This document shows, piece by piece, positions 58,801 through 62,060 of a DNA stretch of 64,000 nucleotides. The position numbers were made by a program, and so were the translations under genes. The number at the start of each line of letters is the position of its first letter. Within the stretch, counting starts at the first letter, position 1. Under the pieces are notes generated by a model that saw nothing but the letters and a program-made list of their open reading frames with translations, did no database searches and was not told the DNA's origin. This DNA comes from Trichopria drosophilae (taxonomy: Eukaryota; Arthropoda; Insecta; Hymenoptera; Diapriidae), in NCBI GenBank assembly GCA_030407085.1, contig CM059587.1, forward strand, positions 42,196,501 through 42,260,500. The letters are read 5' to 3'.

Positions 58801-60578
58801 AATGGCTTCAACGTTGGTTATCCAAGAACTGAATGGATAACTCTATATAACCCCAACAAATGCCTAATAATATCTGATCCTTAAAATAGCTGTTCTATAT
58901 GGTTTTTGTAAATAAAGGGAAAGATTCGATTCATAAGTAGTTTGGATGTACGGTTTATGATATATCTTTGTCATTAAATAGGTATTGTGTTAATGATGTA
59001 CAAACAATAACCAGTGTTTTCCAGAGTTGTTAAGTCAAGCTTTGACGGAAAAGCTTTATATAAAGCCAGCTACAGATTAGAATCATCATTAACTCTATAA
59101 TTTGACGGCCTTGGTTGTCTTACACAGGTCAAGATGGTTTTGTTATTGGGAAGCTGTGGGTCATTTCCGACGTAATTTTGTGTGTAGAATCAGGATCTGA
59201 ATTCAGAAGTGACCCATCACGTCAGGATTTTGAGATATTTGAGGTTATTTACTCGAAAAACGCGTTTTTTTGCTATTTTTGAGATCATGTGCAGAAGGCA
59301 TAAGTTTTTTAGGAGTTTTTCCTTTCGTTGGATCACGTGATACTACTCTTTTTCTTTAATATGGGATACGCAGAATTCCATTACGACTTTTCTTCACCAA
59401 GATACGCCAATTTGAAATTACGATATACATGTAAACAAATTTACCTTGAAATGCTCTTGGAGAACAAGATCAAGGTCAAATTCAATGTCATGAAACCTAT
59501 ATAAATATAATTAATAAACAACTATATAAAATGTGGATACTAATAACTAAAATCACGTTTCAGTATTGTGGCTGTTTTTTTGATAACGTTAATGGAATAT
59601 ATCTCGTAGTTTCAAAATGGCCGTAACTTTGTAAGAAAAAATCTTAGGTGATCGAATAAAACCTCATTTTTAATATGTATTCATAACCTCAAATATAGCA
59701 AAATAACGCGTTTTTCGTGTACATGACCTCAAATATCTCATAAACCTGACGTGATGGACCAATTCTGACTTCGAGTTTCGATTTTACGCATACAATTACG
59801 TCGGAAATGACCCACAGCTTCCCAACAACATCCAAGGCCCTCTTTTTTGTAGACCTGTGTAATCTAACGACCTAGGTTGTCTTATCTTTAATATGATTTG
59901 GTGATCAGCGACATAATGACCAGCAACCATTAAGTAAATACAGGCATGAAACATTTAACTGCCCTTTTCCAGATTGGCGTCCCGTAAATCGAACTTGGGC
60001 CACTTCCTCTAAGAAAATTGTATAGTACATGCAGCAATCAAATGGCTTGTAATTACGGCAGTTGAGGTAAAGAATTAAAAGAATCGTTTATTATTGATCG
60101 CACACACGTGCTCCGGTGTAGTAACGGCCTGGAATCCAAGTGCCATAAGTGGGCCAGCCGGTCGAATGGTTTCGCGTGTGTAACAGTCGTGGGTGCAACG
60201 AAGAAGGAAAGACACGTGGAGCAAGAACAAGACCCAAAGAAAAAGTAGAAGAAGGACGCCAGACGCAAATTGCCTCCCTTGAAGGAGGTGCCTACGCCGC
60301 GTGTCGTTGTTGACGTTCTGCGACCTGTTTCGAGCTAGACTCCATGCTTTTACTTCAAATACAATATAATTTTTATTTCGTCCACATTTTTTGAAACGCA
60401 CTTACCATCATCTTTTGATGTTCAGGACATGTTAGTCGAAGTAGATAGTATTTAATTGAAATCTATGAAGTTTGTTGATATGACATGAAAAACAATAATT
60501 CAAGGATCTTTTGGTGCTGGTATCATACAATGGCTCACCTGTCAGAAAGGCGACATCATCAACATCCTGATCGCTCAT
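1690..60578 (-). CDS. Type II membrane zinc aminopeptidase, M1 family (13 coding exons)
   Basis: The enzyme removes N-terminal residues from peptides outside the cell or in the secretory lumen. Thirteen exons join with matching phases to 974 codons, typical of the membrane M1 family. Residues 1-38 form a cytoplasmic tail, 39-60 a single membrane anchor, and 65-93 a short stalk with a CPC motif. The N-terminal beta domain runs to about 350 and includes PCFDEP (239-244). The catalytic core has GAMEN (368-372), zinc ligands H404, H408 and E427, general base E405, and the transition-state tyrosine Y490 in ISYNKG. The C-terminal helical (ERAP1_C-like) domain starts near 623. About a dozen N-X-S/T sites fit a glycosylated ectodomain. 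Homologues carry the names glutamyl, ER-type or membrane aminopeptidase, so I give no symbol. Start: first ATG in frame at 60,576-60,578, with GCG before it. All splice sites are GT-AG. Confidence 0.95.
2037..2197. mobile_element. Short inverted-repeat element with TTAA ends (piggyBac-like MITE)
   Basis: The 161-bp unit, in the last intron, begins TTAACCCTTAGTTCCGACG and ends in CGTCGGGATTAAGGGTTAA. The termini match at 13 of 15 bases, start with CCC and are flanked by TTAA, as in piggyBac-type insertions. It has no coding capacity. It also holds GGTCAAAT and GGTCGAAAATGACC motifs. Confidence 0.6.
2453..2948 (-). CDS. Aminopeptidase exon 12 (residues 758-923)
   Basis: Acceptor ATTTTCAG|A and donor AGAGAA|GTAATT. 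Encodes the helical repeats of the ERAP1_C-like domain, including [20 protein letters not shown] and [14 protein letters not shown], ending FFTEYEYRE. Confidence 0.95.
2949..3935. other. Intron 11, no gene seen
   Basis: Holds two GC-richer patches (about 3,350-3,500 and 3,750-3,890, the latter rich in CCGGA and GGATCC words) within AT-rich DNA. A 79-codon minus-strand ORF at 3,083-3,322 has no family signature and is probably chance. Confidence 0.5.
3936..4341 (-). CDS. Aminopeptidase exon 11 (residues 623-757)
   Basis: Acceptor CCATCAG|TG and donor AAAAA|GTAAGT. Encodes [13 protein letters not shown], a conserved motif that leads into the C-terminal helical domain, then helices such as [19 protein letters not shown]. 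Phases match both neighbours. Confidence 0.95.
4411..5794. mobile_element. Large inverted-repeat element with TTAA ends (piggyBac-like, non-autonomous)
   Basis: A 1.38-kb element fills most of intron 10, 70 bases from exon 11. It starts TTAACCCATTATATCCCAAA and ends TTTGGGACTTAATGGGTTAA. The left arm (about 4,411-4,822) is matched by a reverse complement at 5,431-5,794, with shared words such as GGGTACGCTCTACA and AAGATCTAGAC. The CCC termini and TTAA flanks fit piggyBac. The interior has no transposase, only AT-rich filler and AATGGCGGC words. Confidence 0.7.
6014..6245 (-). CDS. Aminopeptidase exon 10 (residues 546-622)
   Basis: Acceptor TTCTTCAG|GCG and donor GAAG|GTAATT. Encodes [20 protein letters not shown], the end of the thermolysin-like domain, followed by the start of the small beta-sandwich domain including [10 protein letters not shown]. 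Confidence 0.94.
6246..7187. other. Intron 9, nothing seen
   Basis: AT-rich intron sequence without a recognisable repeat, RNA gene or additional exon. Confidence 0.5.
7188..7750 (-). CDS. Aminopeptidase exon 9 (residues 358-545, catalytic core)
   Basis: Acceptor ATTTTAG|AC and donor GTCAAA|GTAAGT. Holds the whole active site: GAMEN (368-372) binds the substrate amino terminus, HELAH (404-408) and NEG with E427 bind zinc, and Y490 in DTISYNKG stabilises the transition state. No catalytic residue is missing. Confidence 0.97.
7751..10473. other. Intron 8, nothing recognised
   Basis: A 2.7-kb AT-rich intron. A GC-richer patch at about 9,340-9,510 stands out but has no coding pattern. Short ORFs at 8,426-8,623, 8,747-8,938 and 9,662-9,850 have no family signature. 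Confidence 0.45.
10474..10699 (-). CDS. Aminopeptidase exon 8 (residues 283-357)
   Basis: Acceptor TTTTCGCAG|CTC and donor CAAG|GTAAAG. Encodes [20 protein letters not shown] followed by CDF, a hallmark of M1 enzymes, then the run up to [11 protein letters not shown] just before the catalytic core. Confidence 0.94.
11760..13470 (-). mobile_element. Decayed Polinton/Maverick-like element in intron 7
   Basis: Several broken coding fragments lie together on the minus strand. These are a packaging-ATPase remnant (next entry), then, lower in coordinate, a readable segment at about 11,950-12,105 containing [17 protein letters not shown] and [20 protein letters not shown]-rich patch at 11,762-11,880 reads on the plus strand as [16 protein letters not shown] and onward, which could belong to a second gene of the same element. 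Such ATPases occur in Polintons and related virus-like elements of insects. Stops and frameshifts show it is dead. Ends were not found. Confidence 0.4.
12690..13430 (-). pseudogene. Broken A32/HerA-type DNA-packaging ATPase
   Basis: In functional form this family uses ATP to package DNA into capsids. Three pieces lie in different frames. The first, ending near 13,290, carries a P-loop-like GRSFSCGKT at 13,380-13,406 that is one residue longer than the usual GxxxxGK(T/S). The second (about 12,940-13,230) carries a hydrophobic strand VIIFYDG where the acidic Walker B pair would lie, then [15 protein letters not shown] and KVPKHLV, the pattern of the sensor region. The third begins [12 protein letters not shown] near 12,920 and runs into unrelated-looking sequence. 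Frameshifts fall near 13,290 and 12,940. I describe the breaks only; the call rests on motif order. Confidence 0.5.
14172..14951 (+). repeat. Unclassified dispersed repeat, copy 1
   Basis: Begins TACTTCGACCCAGACTAAGT, itself part of an imperfect palindrome ending GTCTGGACGAAGT. It ends GGGGTCGAAGT followed by a perfect hairpin TTGAAAATG-CT-CATTTTCAA. Thus ACTTCGACCC and GGGTCGAAGT form inverted ends. An internal module (AAGTATCGAATTTGGTCACC at about 14,660) repeats the left end in the same orientation. A run of ACGT/CGTC units lies at about 14,319-14,342. No coding capacity. It lies in intron 7, next to the decayed ATPase element. Confidence 0.7.
15990..16170 (-). CDS. Aminopeptidase exon 7 (residues 222-282, PCFDEP region)
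   Basis: Acceptor TTCGACAG|G and donor GGACTT|GTGAGT. Contains [18 protein letters not shown], the family signature that ends the beta domain and lines the S1 pocket. Residue 233 is Tyr where acid-preferring aminopeptidase A has Asp, so the sequence looks closer to the ERAP/IRAP branch here. Confidence 0.94.
16366..16571 (-). CDS. Aminopeptidase exon 6 (residues 154-222)
   Basis: Acceptor TTCGACAG|ATG and donor AAAAG|GTGAGT. Continues the beta domain with a Lys/Arg-rich segment and the conserved [17 protein letters not shown]. Two glycosylation sites (NYT, NNS). Confidence 0.93.
16683..16765 (-). CDS. Aminopeptidase exon 5 (residues 126-153)
   Basis: Acceptor TTTTCAG|GA and donor GAGAAG|GTAAAT. 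Encodes [20 protein letters not shown] followed by NLTINEK, the second strand pair of the N-terminal beta domain. Phases match both neighbours. Confidence 0.92.
16766..18403. other. Intron 4, AT-rich, no gene
   Basis: Very AT-rich. From about 17,990 to 18,180 the word TTAGTA/TACTAA recurs in both orientations, suggesting an old repeat. No coding pattern is seen. Confidence 0.45.
18404..18500 (-). CDS. Aminopeptidase exon 4 (residues 94-125, start of beta domain)
   Basis: Acceptor TTGTTGCAG|ATT and donor AAAG|GTTCGT. Encodes the opening of the M1 ectodomain, [12 protein letters not shown] followed by [20 protein letters not shown], with two glycosylation sites. It is separated from exon 3 by 22.1 kb. 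Confidence 0.92.
18501..22159. other. 5' part of the 22-kb intron 3, no gene seen
   Basis: AT-rich, with TTAGTA-type words again at about 18,960-19,150. A short palindrome ATTGGCCGAG-TACA-CTCGGTCAAT lies at about 19,210-19,233. Two similar 30-base stretches (AAGCTTCTACC... at 19,367 and 20,074) may be ends of one old repeat. The 114-codon plus-strand ORF at 18,691-19,035 has only AT-driven composition. Confidence 0.4.
22160..22693 (-). repeat. Unclassified dispersed repeat, copy 2 (inverted, truncated)
   Basis: The reverse complement of copy 1 over about 534 bp, ending in CTGGGTCGAAGTAA. Both the terminal module and the internal module (CAATACTTTTTCAGACAATA) are present. The far end with the GGGTCGAAGT/hairpin terminus is missing. 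Confidence 0.7.
23110..23500. other. GC-richer patch of unknown origin
   Basis: About 390 bp, near 50% GC and set in AT-rich DNA, with overlapping short ORFs on both strands (23,109-23,384 minus; 23,214-23,465 and 23,278-23,490 plus) and no recognisable domain. It may be a transposon fragment. No pol III box convincing enough to call it a SINE was seen. Confidence 0.3.
23761..24525. mobile_element. Inverted-repeat element of 0.77 kb
   Basis: Left arm GAGTTATTCTTCGTCAAATC and onward (about 60 bp) is matched by the reverse complement ending at 24,525, including ATCACGATCTGACATCACAT. CACT occurs directly outside both ends and could be a target duplication. Inside are smaller inverted repeats (CTGGATTTCAGCC / GGCCGAAATCCAGC; GACCTCCAAAATTA / AATTTTGGAGGTC). 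No transposase. Confidence 0.6.
24812..25120 (+). pseudogene. Non-LTR retrotransposon reverse-transcriptase remnant
   Basis: The plus-strand translation reads [19 protein letters not shown], then VKRLNT, a stop, and after a short frameshift [20 protein letters not shown] and NFVVTY. This is the familiar C-terminal part of Jockey/CR1-type reverse transcriptases (YLGV.ID..L.W..HI...I..K, then L...KL.FYR..V.), where the copy has D for G in YLGV. Several stops make it dead. No promoter, tail or other domain was found around it. Confidence 0.55.
25872..26100. repeat. Spaced direct repeat with CGCAAACG words
   Basis: A segment of about 65-75 bp containing TTTTCTCAATTCGCAAACGA and ATCGCAAACGTTTGAGACCG occurs at 25,872-25,945 and again at 26,034-26,100, 162 bases apart. 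Related CGCAAACG words continue to about 26,360. Looks like part of an old repeat. Confidence 0.5.
26523..27277 (+). repeat. Unclassified dispersed repeat, copy 3
   Basis: Same ends as copy 1: TACTTCGACCCAGACTAAGT at the left, GGGGTCGAAGT plus the TTGAAAATG/CATTTTCAA hairpin at the right. A CGTC microsatellite lies at 26,672-26,697. From about 27,000 to 27,230 the sequence differs from copy 1 and holds TA-rich and G-rich runs. Confidence 0.7.
27284..27721. mobile_element. MITE with 25-bp perfect ends and TA flanks
   Basis: Ends GGGTGAATATGCCAATGAAT (and GGACG) are perfect inverted repeats, flanked by TA on both sides at 27,282-27,283 and 27,722-27,723. This fits Tc1/mariner-type insertion. 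It is 438 bp long with no coding capacity and abuts the end of copy 3 of the dispersed repeat. Confidence 0.7.
28030..28320. repeat. GC-rich patch with GGGGCGAGATGAGCAC-type words
   Basis: Contains repeated G-rich words (GATGGGGTAAAATGGG, GGGGCGAGATGAGCAC, GGGGCGTGATGGGCAC) and their complement near 28,273-28,295. Probably a degraded repeat, because the words recur within 250 bp. No coding pattern. Confidence 0.35.
28493..29336. mobile_element. Foldback element with a tandem-repeat centre
   Basis: Arms of about 250-300 bp match as reverse complements. The outer ends are ATATAGTTAACG and CGTTAACTATAT; inner matches include GCATGCAATTATAATA and TTTCTAAACATG. The arms have diverged, so the insertion is old. 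The centre holds a tandem array (next entry). No transposase. Confidence 0.65.
28879..29017. repeat. Tandem repeat, about 20-bp unit
   Basis: About seven imperfect copies of TTTTTTGCACGTCTTATATA sit in the loop of the foldback element. The plus-strand ORF read through it is an artefact of the repeat. Confidence 0.75.
29337..35828. other. Middle of intron 3, no gene seen
   Basis: AT-rich. It holds an 83-bp hairpin at 30,174-30,256 with arms ATGTTAAAATCTGCAC / GTGCAGATTTTAACAT. A GC-richer patch lies at about 30,620-30,920 without convincing coding. A short GC patch at about 33,985-34,110 carries GGGATCCC and CTAG words like those near 37,480 and 44,590. Confidence 0.4.
35829..36082. mobile_element. 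Short inverted-repeat element with CACTGA motifs
   Basis: Left end CTCGCTCAATTTGAAACAGT and right end reading CTCTCTCAATTCGAAACACT on the other strand are imperfect inverted repeats. Inside, CACTGA/TCAGTG recurs more than ten times in both orientations. Confidence 0.5.
36211..36325. mobile_element. 115-bp inverted-repeat element
   Basis: Ends TGTGCAACTAGGGAGCAAAA and its imperfect complement ending GTTGCACA pair over about 29 bases. The GC-rich centre includes CCCGAGCGAAGCGAGG. Too short for coding. Confidence 0.5.
37481..37602. repeat. Short repeat with TCCCTAG / CTAGGGA ends
   Basis: Begins TCCCTAGTAGAAATTCAGTC and ends CCAACTAGGGA. Similar CTAG-AGAAATT words occur near 34,090 and 44,580, so it is likely a small dispersed repeat. 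Confidence 0.35.
37844..38872. mobile_element. 1,029-bp near-perfect palindrome (foldback element)
   Basis: The outer arms 37,844-38,151 and 38,565-38,872 are both 308 bp. By eye they differ at a single position (T versus G in TGAG[T/G]GCTC) with no indels. Ends are ATATATGGGACGTTCCGCG and its complement. The inner arms hold repeated modules of about 110 bp around CTGATTACGAATCTGAA and TTCAAAATGGCGGATCCAAT. The arms are far better preserved than those of the other elements here, so it is young or has been homogenised. No coding capacity. Confidence 0.85.
38873..40610. other. End of intron 3, nothing recognised
   Basis: AT-rich intron sequence up to the exon 3 donor. Short ORFs on the minus strand at 39,898-40,155 and 40,245-40,521 show no family signature. 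Confidence 0.45.
40611..40696 (-). CDS. Aminopeptidase exon 3 (residues 65-93, extracellular stalk)
   Basis: Acceptor CTCGTTAG|AC and donor GGCGAG|GTTCGT. Encodes [20 protein letters not shown] followed by NEPLATNGE. The segment is acidic and carries a CPC pair that could form stalk disulfides. Other AG sites up to 31 bases further upstream fail on phase with the favoured donor of exon 2. Confidence 0.85.
42115..42345. mobile_element. 231-bp inverted-repeat element in intron 2
   Basis: Begins CCTAAGTTATGCCG and ends CGGTCG...-type complement reading CCTAAGTTATACGG on the other strand. Near the right end it carries CCGCCATTTTGAAAA, a word shared with other foldback elements here. The rest of intron 2 (40,697-43,870) is AT-rich with no gene seen. 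Confidence 0.45.
43871..44023 (-). CDS. Aminopeptidase exon 2 (residues 14-64, membrane anchor)
   Basis: Acceptor TTCTTACAG|GG and donor AATG|GTGATG. Encodes the rest of the cytoplasmic tail, with basic residues QKR before the membrane, and the hydrophobic stretch [20 protein letters not shown]. The positive charge on the N-terminal side predicts a type II (N-in) topology. The donor is weak, but only this choice keeps phase with exon 3. Confidence 0.9.
44024..47420. other. Part of 16.5-kb intron 1, no recognised gene
   Basis: From about 45,600 to 47,250 the plus strand is purine-rich and less AT-rich than its surroundings, with broken coding-like runs full of stops. An old transposon or a non-coding RNA are both possible. 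I could not assign a family. At about 44,700 AAAATGGCGGAC recurs. Confidence 0.35.
47430..47965 (-). pseudogene. Decayed coding-like segment, family unknown
   Basis: The minus strand reads in pieces: [20 protein letters not shown] and [10 protein letters not shown] at about 47,770-47,965; [20 protein letters not shown] at about 47,660-47,725 followed by stops; then [20 protein letters not shown] and [17 protein letters not shown] at 47,430-47,605. The residue mix and balanced base content look like former coding sequence. Several in-frame stops show it is broken. I do not recognise the family. Confidence 0.35.
47966..51276. other. Intron 1, nothing recognised
   Basis: AT-rich DNA without repeats or coding patterns that I can support. 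Confidence 0.45.
51277..51745. mobile_element. Old modular foldback, related to the 37.8-kb palindrome
   Basis: Four modules of about 110 bp in the order two forward (51,277-51,377 and 51,393-51,495), two inverted (51,533-51,640 and 51,650-51,745). Each carries GATTACGAATCTGAACTCAG-like sequence and an AAATGGTGGATTCAATATGG-like core. Much more diverged than the 37.8-kb copy. Confidence 0.6.
51841..52708. mobile_element. 868-bp foldback element with TA flanks (Tc1/mariner-like)
   Basis: Ends CACTCTAAAATTATTGGACT are perfect inverted repeats extending into CAA, with TA at 51,839-51,840 and 52,709-52,710. Subterminal similarity continues inward (CGTTAGAG / CTCTAATG; TATAACTTATTC / TATGTTATAGC). 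No transposase ORF remains. Confidence 0.7.
53540..54090 (-). promoter_or_regulatory. GC-richer patch in intron 1, possible alternative promoter
   Basis: CpG-bearing sequence in an AT-rich intron. On the minus strand it includes CCAAT (near 53,984), and TATAAAA at 54,018-54,024. Short ORFs on the minus strand (54,071-53,877; 53,880-53,533) have no signature. The call is weak and rests on composition plus two short motifs. Confidence 0.2.
54790..55195. mobile_element. Old modular foldback remnant
   Basis: One forward module (ACTGATTACGAATTTGGAGT then AAATAGCGGATCCAATATGG) and two inverted modules (about 54,925-55,015 and 55,120-55,200), of the same family as the 37.8-kb palindrome and the 51.3-kb copy. 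Confidence 0.5.
55200..57620. other. Intron 1, nothing recognised
   Basis: AT-rich DNA with no supported feature. CTAG-rich words near 56,300-56,370 resemble the short repeat at 37.5 kb. Confidence 0.4.
57621..58082. mobile_element. 462-bp foldback MITE with TTA flanks (PIF/Harbinger-like)
   Basis: Ends TGGCGCATTCAGAC are perfect inverted repeats flanked by TTA at 57,618-57,620 and 58,083-58,085, the 3-bp TWA duplication of PIF/Harbinger elements. The arms continue with GCGACGTA and CATCGCGCGCGATG and match imperfectly through most of the element. No coding capacity. Confidence 0.7.
59123..59859. mobile_element. 737-bp foldback element with TA flanks
   Basis: Ends CACAGGTC / GACCTGTG are flanked by TA. 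Inner arms share GGGAAGCTGTGGGTCATTTC and CGACGTAATT, plus GAAAAACGCGTT. Arms are clearly diverged. A direct repeat (ACGGCCTTGGTTGTCTTA / ACGACCTAGGTTGTCTTA) lies just outside both ends. Confidence 0.6.
60539..60578 (-). CDS. Aminopeptidase exon 1 (residues 1-13, cytoplasmic start)
   Basis: Encodes [13 protein letters not shown] plus one base of codon 14 and ends at the donor ACAG|GTGAGC. The next exon begins with the two bases needed, giving [14 protein letters not shown] across the join. The tail is acidic and ends in a run typical of insect homologues. The same frame stays open upstream to a TGA at 60,771-60,773. Confidence 0.85.
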
Positions 60579-60770
60579 CGCGAAGCGATTTGGCGGCGCT
60601 CGGCGACTGCGATAGACGAATCCCTTTACGTCGCCGTCGTTGGAGGCATACGAGATCTTGATGAGAGGCTCCCTCTGATCAGCCAGAATTTTCGGATCTC
60701 CTCTTCCGCCTATATCCGGTCCTTTTTCTCCCTTTCGCCGCTCGTAGTCGAGGGGCGAAAGAGAACAAGC
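60579..60770 (-). other. Open reading frame 5' of the start codon (5' UTR or N-terminal extension)
   Basis: The frame of the aminopeptidase stays open for 64 codons upstream of the ATG, back to TGA at 60,771-60,773, with no ATG inside. It includes RGDPKILADQREPLIKISYA. The stretch is GC-rich, so an open frame by chance is possible. The simplest reading is 5' UTR. Confidence 0.5.
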
Positions 60771-62060
60771 TCAACGAAAATCTGCTCACCGAAAATTCAC
60801 TTTCGGCACTCCACTATCGGATATCGGGTGCTCATTCGTAGTTTATTCTTATGTCAAGCACATCACACTGAGTTGAGAATAATATTAAATGATATTCGAG
60901 ATCTCGGGGAATCTCGGCACTGGACTTTTTAATGGAACAGCTTTCTATTCGAGCGATAAGTGACTATGTAAAGATATTACTATGTAATTCACGAAGTGTA
61001 AACAAAAACAGAACGTTTCTTGTTTGGCCGGAAAATATATAAAGCAAGTATAGGTCTAGGATAGGAGAAAATGGAAGGTTACTGTGTGCAAAGGACGGGT
61101 AAACCGCAACGTGATTCTGGGAGCGTCAGGAAGTAGGAAAACGCCAAGAAAATGAGTTCAAGTAACCGGAGTATGAGAATCAGGAATTACTTAAAAAGCT
61201 CGAGTGGATGATAGAGCAATGAGCGTCAAGGAGGCGAGATGTCAAAACAGGATGGGAGCGAGTGAAAATAGCTGGTACAGGGAGCGAGATGAAGAGAAAG
61301 GGGGATATCGAGAGTGAGAGGAGAGTGAAAAAGCAGTGAAGGAGCTTTTTTTACGGCTCAAACGTCGAGGCAACGAGAATGCGGCACCAGAGGAACGCGA
61401 GGACGCGTTCGGTGGAAGAACTCGCACGACGACGACGGCGACGTCGACATTTCATTGACATCGGGACGACCGCGAACGCGCGCGAATCGGTACTAAAGCG
61501 ACGAGAAGCGGTGCTTCTGGGAAATGGCGACCTTTTCGAAGCTCAGCCTCGGAGCTTTCTCTGTGCCGCGGCGGATCTCGCCTCTACCACCCCCGCACAC
61601 GCGCGGATGCACGATGGTGCCATCTTCCCGAGGACTAGCGAAAGCTTTTTCGCGGACCACTGCCTCCCGTGGCCCCTGCTTCCACCCGCCGCCGCCTCCA
61701 CGCCGCCTCCACCTCCGCTTCCGGATTAAGCGCGGCCTGCCCATCCTGCAGCCGGAAACTCGCGGGAAAAGCTCTCTAGGTAGCGCCTTCGACCTCAGCG
61801 CCAACCGATGCCGCACGGCCAGCCTCGGCAATGGAGGAAATGACTTTTCTCTCTGCAACCGCTCAATAGGGTGGATATATTTGCATTATTGATTTTGAAA
61901 TTTCATGGGGTTGAAGCGAGAGGGACGCTGACGGCCGACAAGGAATCGCCGCCGGTGCTTTCGCTGCGTTACGCTTCTCGAGGGTGATTGGCACTGATAA
62001 TTCGCTTTGGCTTTTTTCACTGAAAAAAGTTGGGTAACGCTGATTATACAGCGTGGCGCG
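60771..62060 (-). promoter_or_regulatory. GC- and CpG-rich block, probable promoter and 5' UTR
   Basis: The block, densest at 61,380-61,900, stands out from its AT-rich surroundings and lies 0.2-1.5 kb upstream of the start codon. It holds GACGACGACGGCGACGTCGA-like and CCGCCTCCACC-like runs. Overlapping ORFs on both strands here (for example 61,524-61,892 plus, 61,493-61,858 minus) are what GC-rich DNA produces by chance. No clear TATA or initiator decides the start site. Confidence 0.4.

Noticed and set aside
61493..61892. Overlapping 115-122 codon ORFs on both strands in the GC-rich block
   Set aside because: GC-rich DNA has few stops, so long ORFs arise by chance on both strands. The translations are Pro/Arg-rich and carry no domain. 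The position fits a promoter and 5' UTR better.
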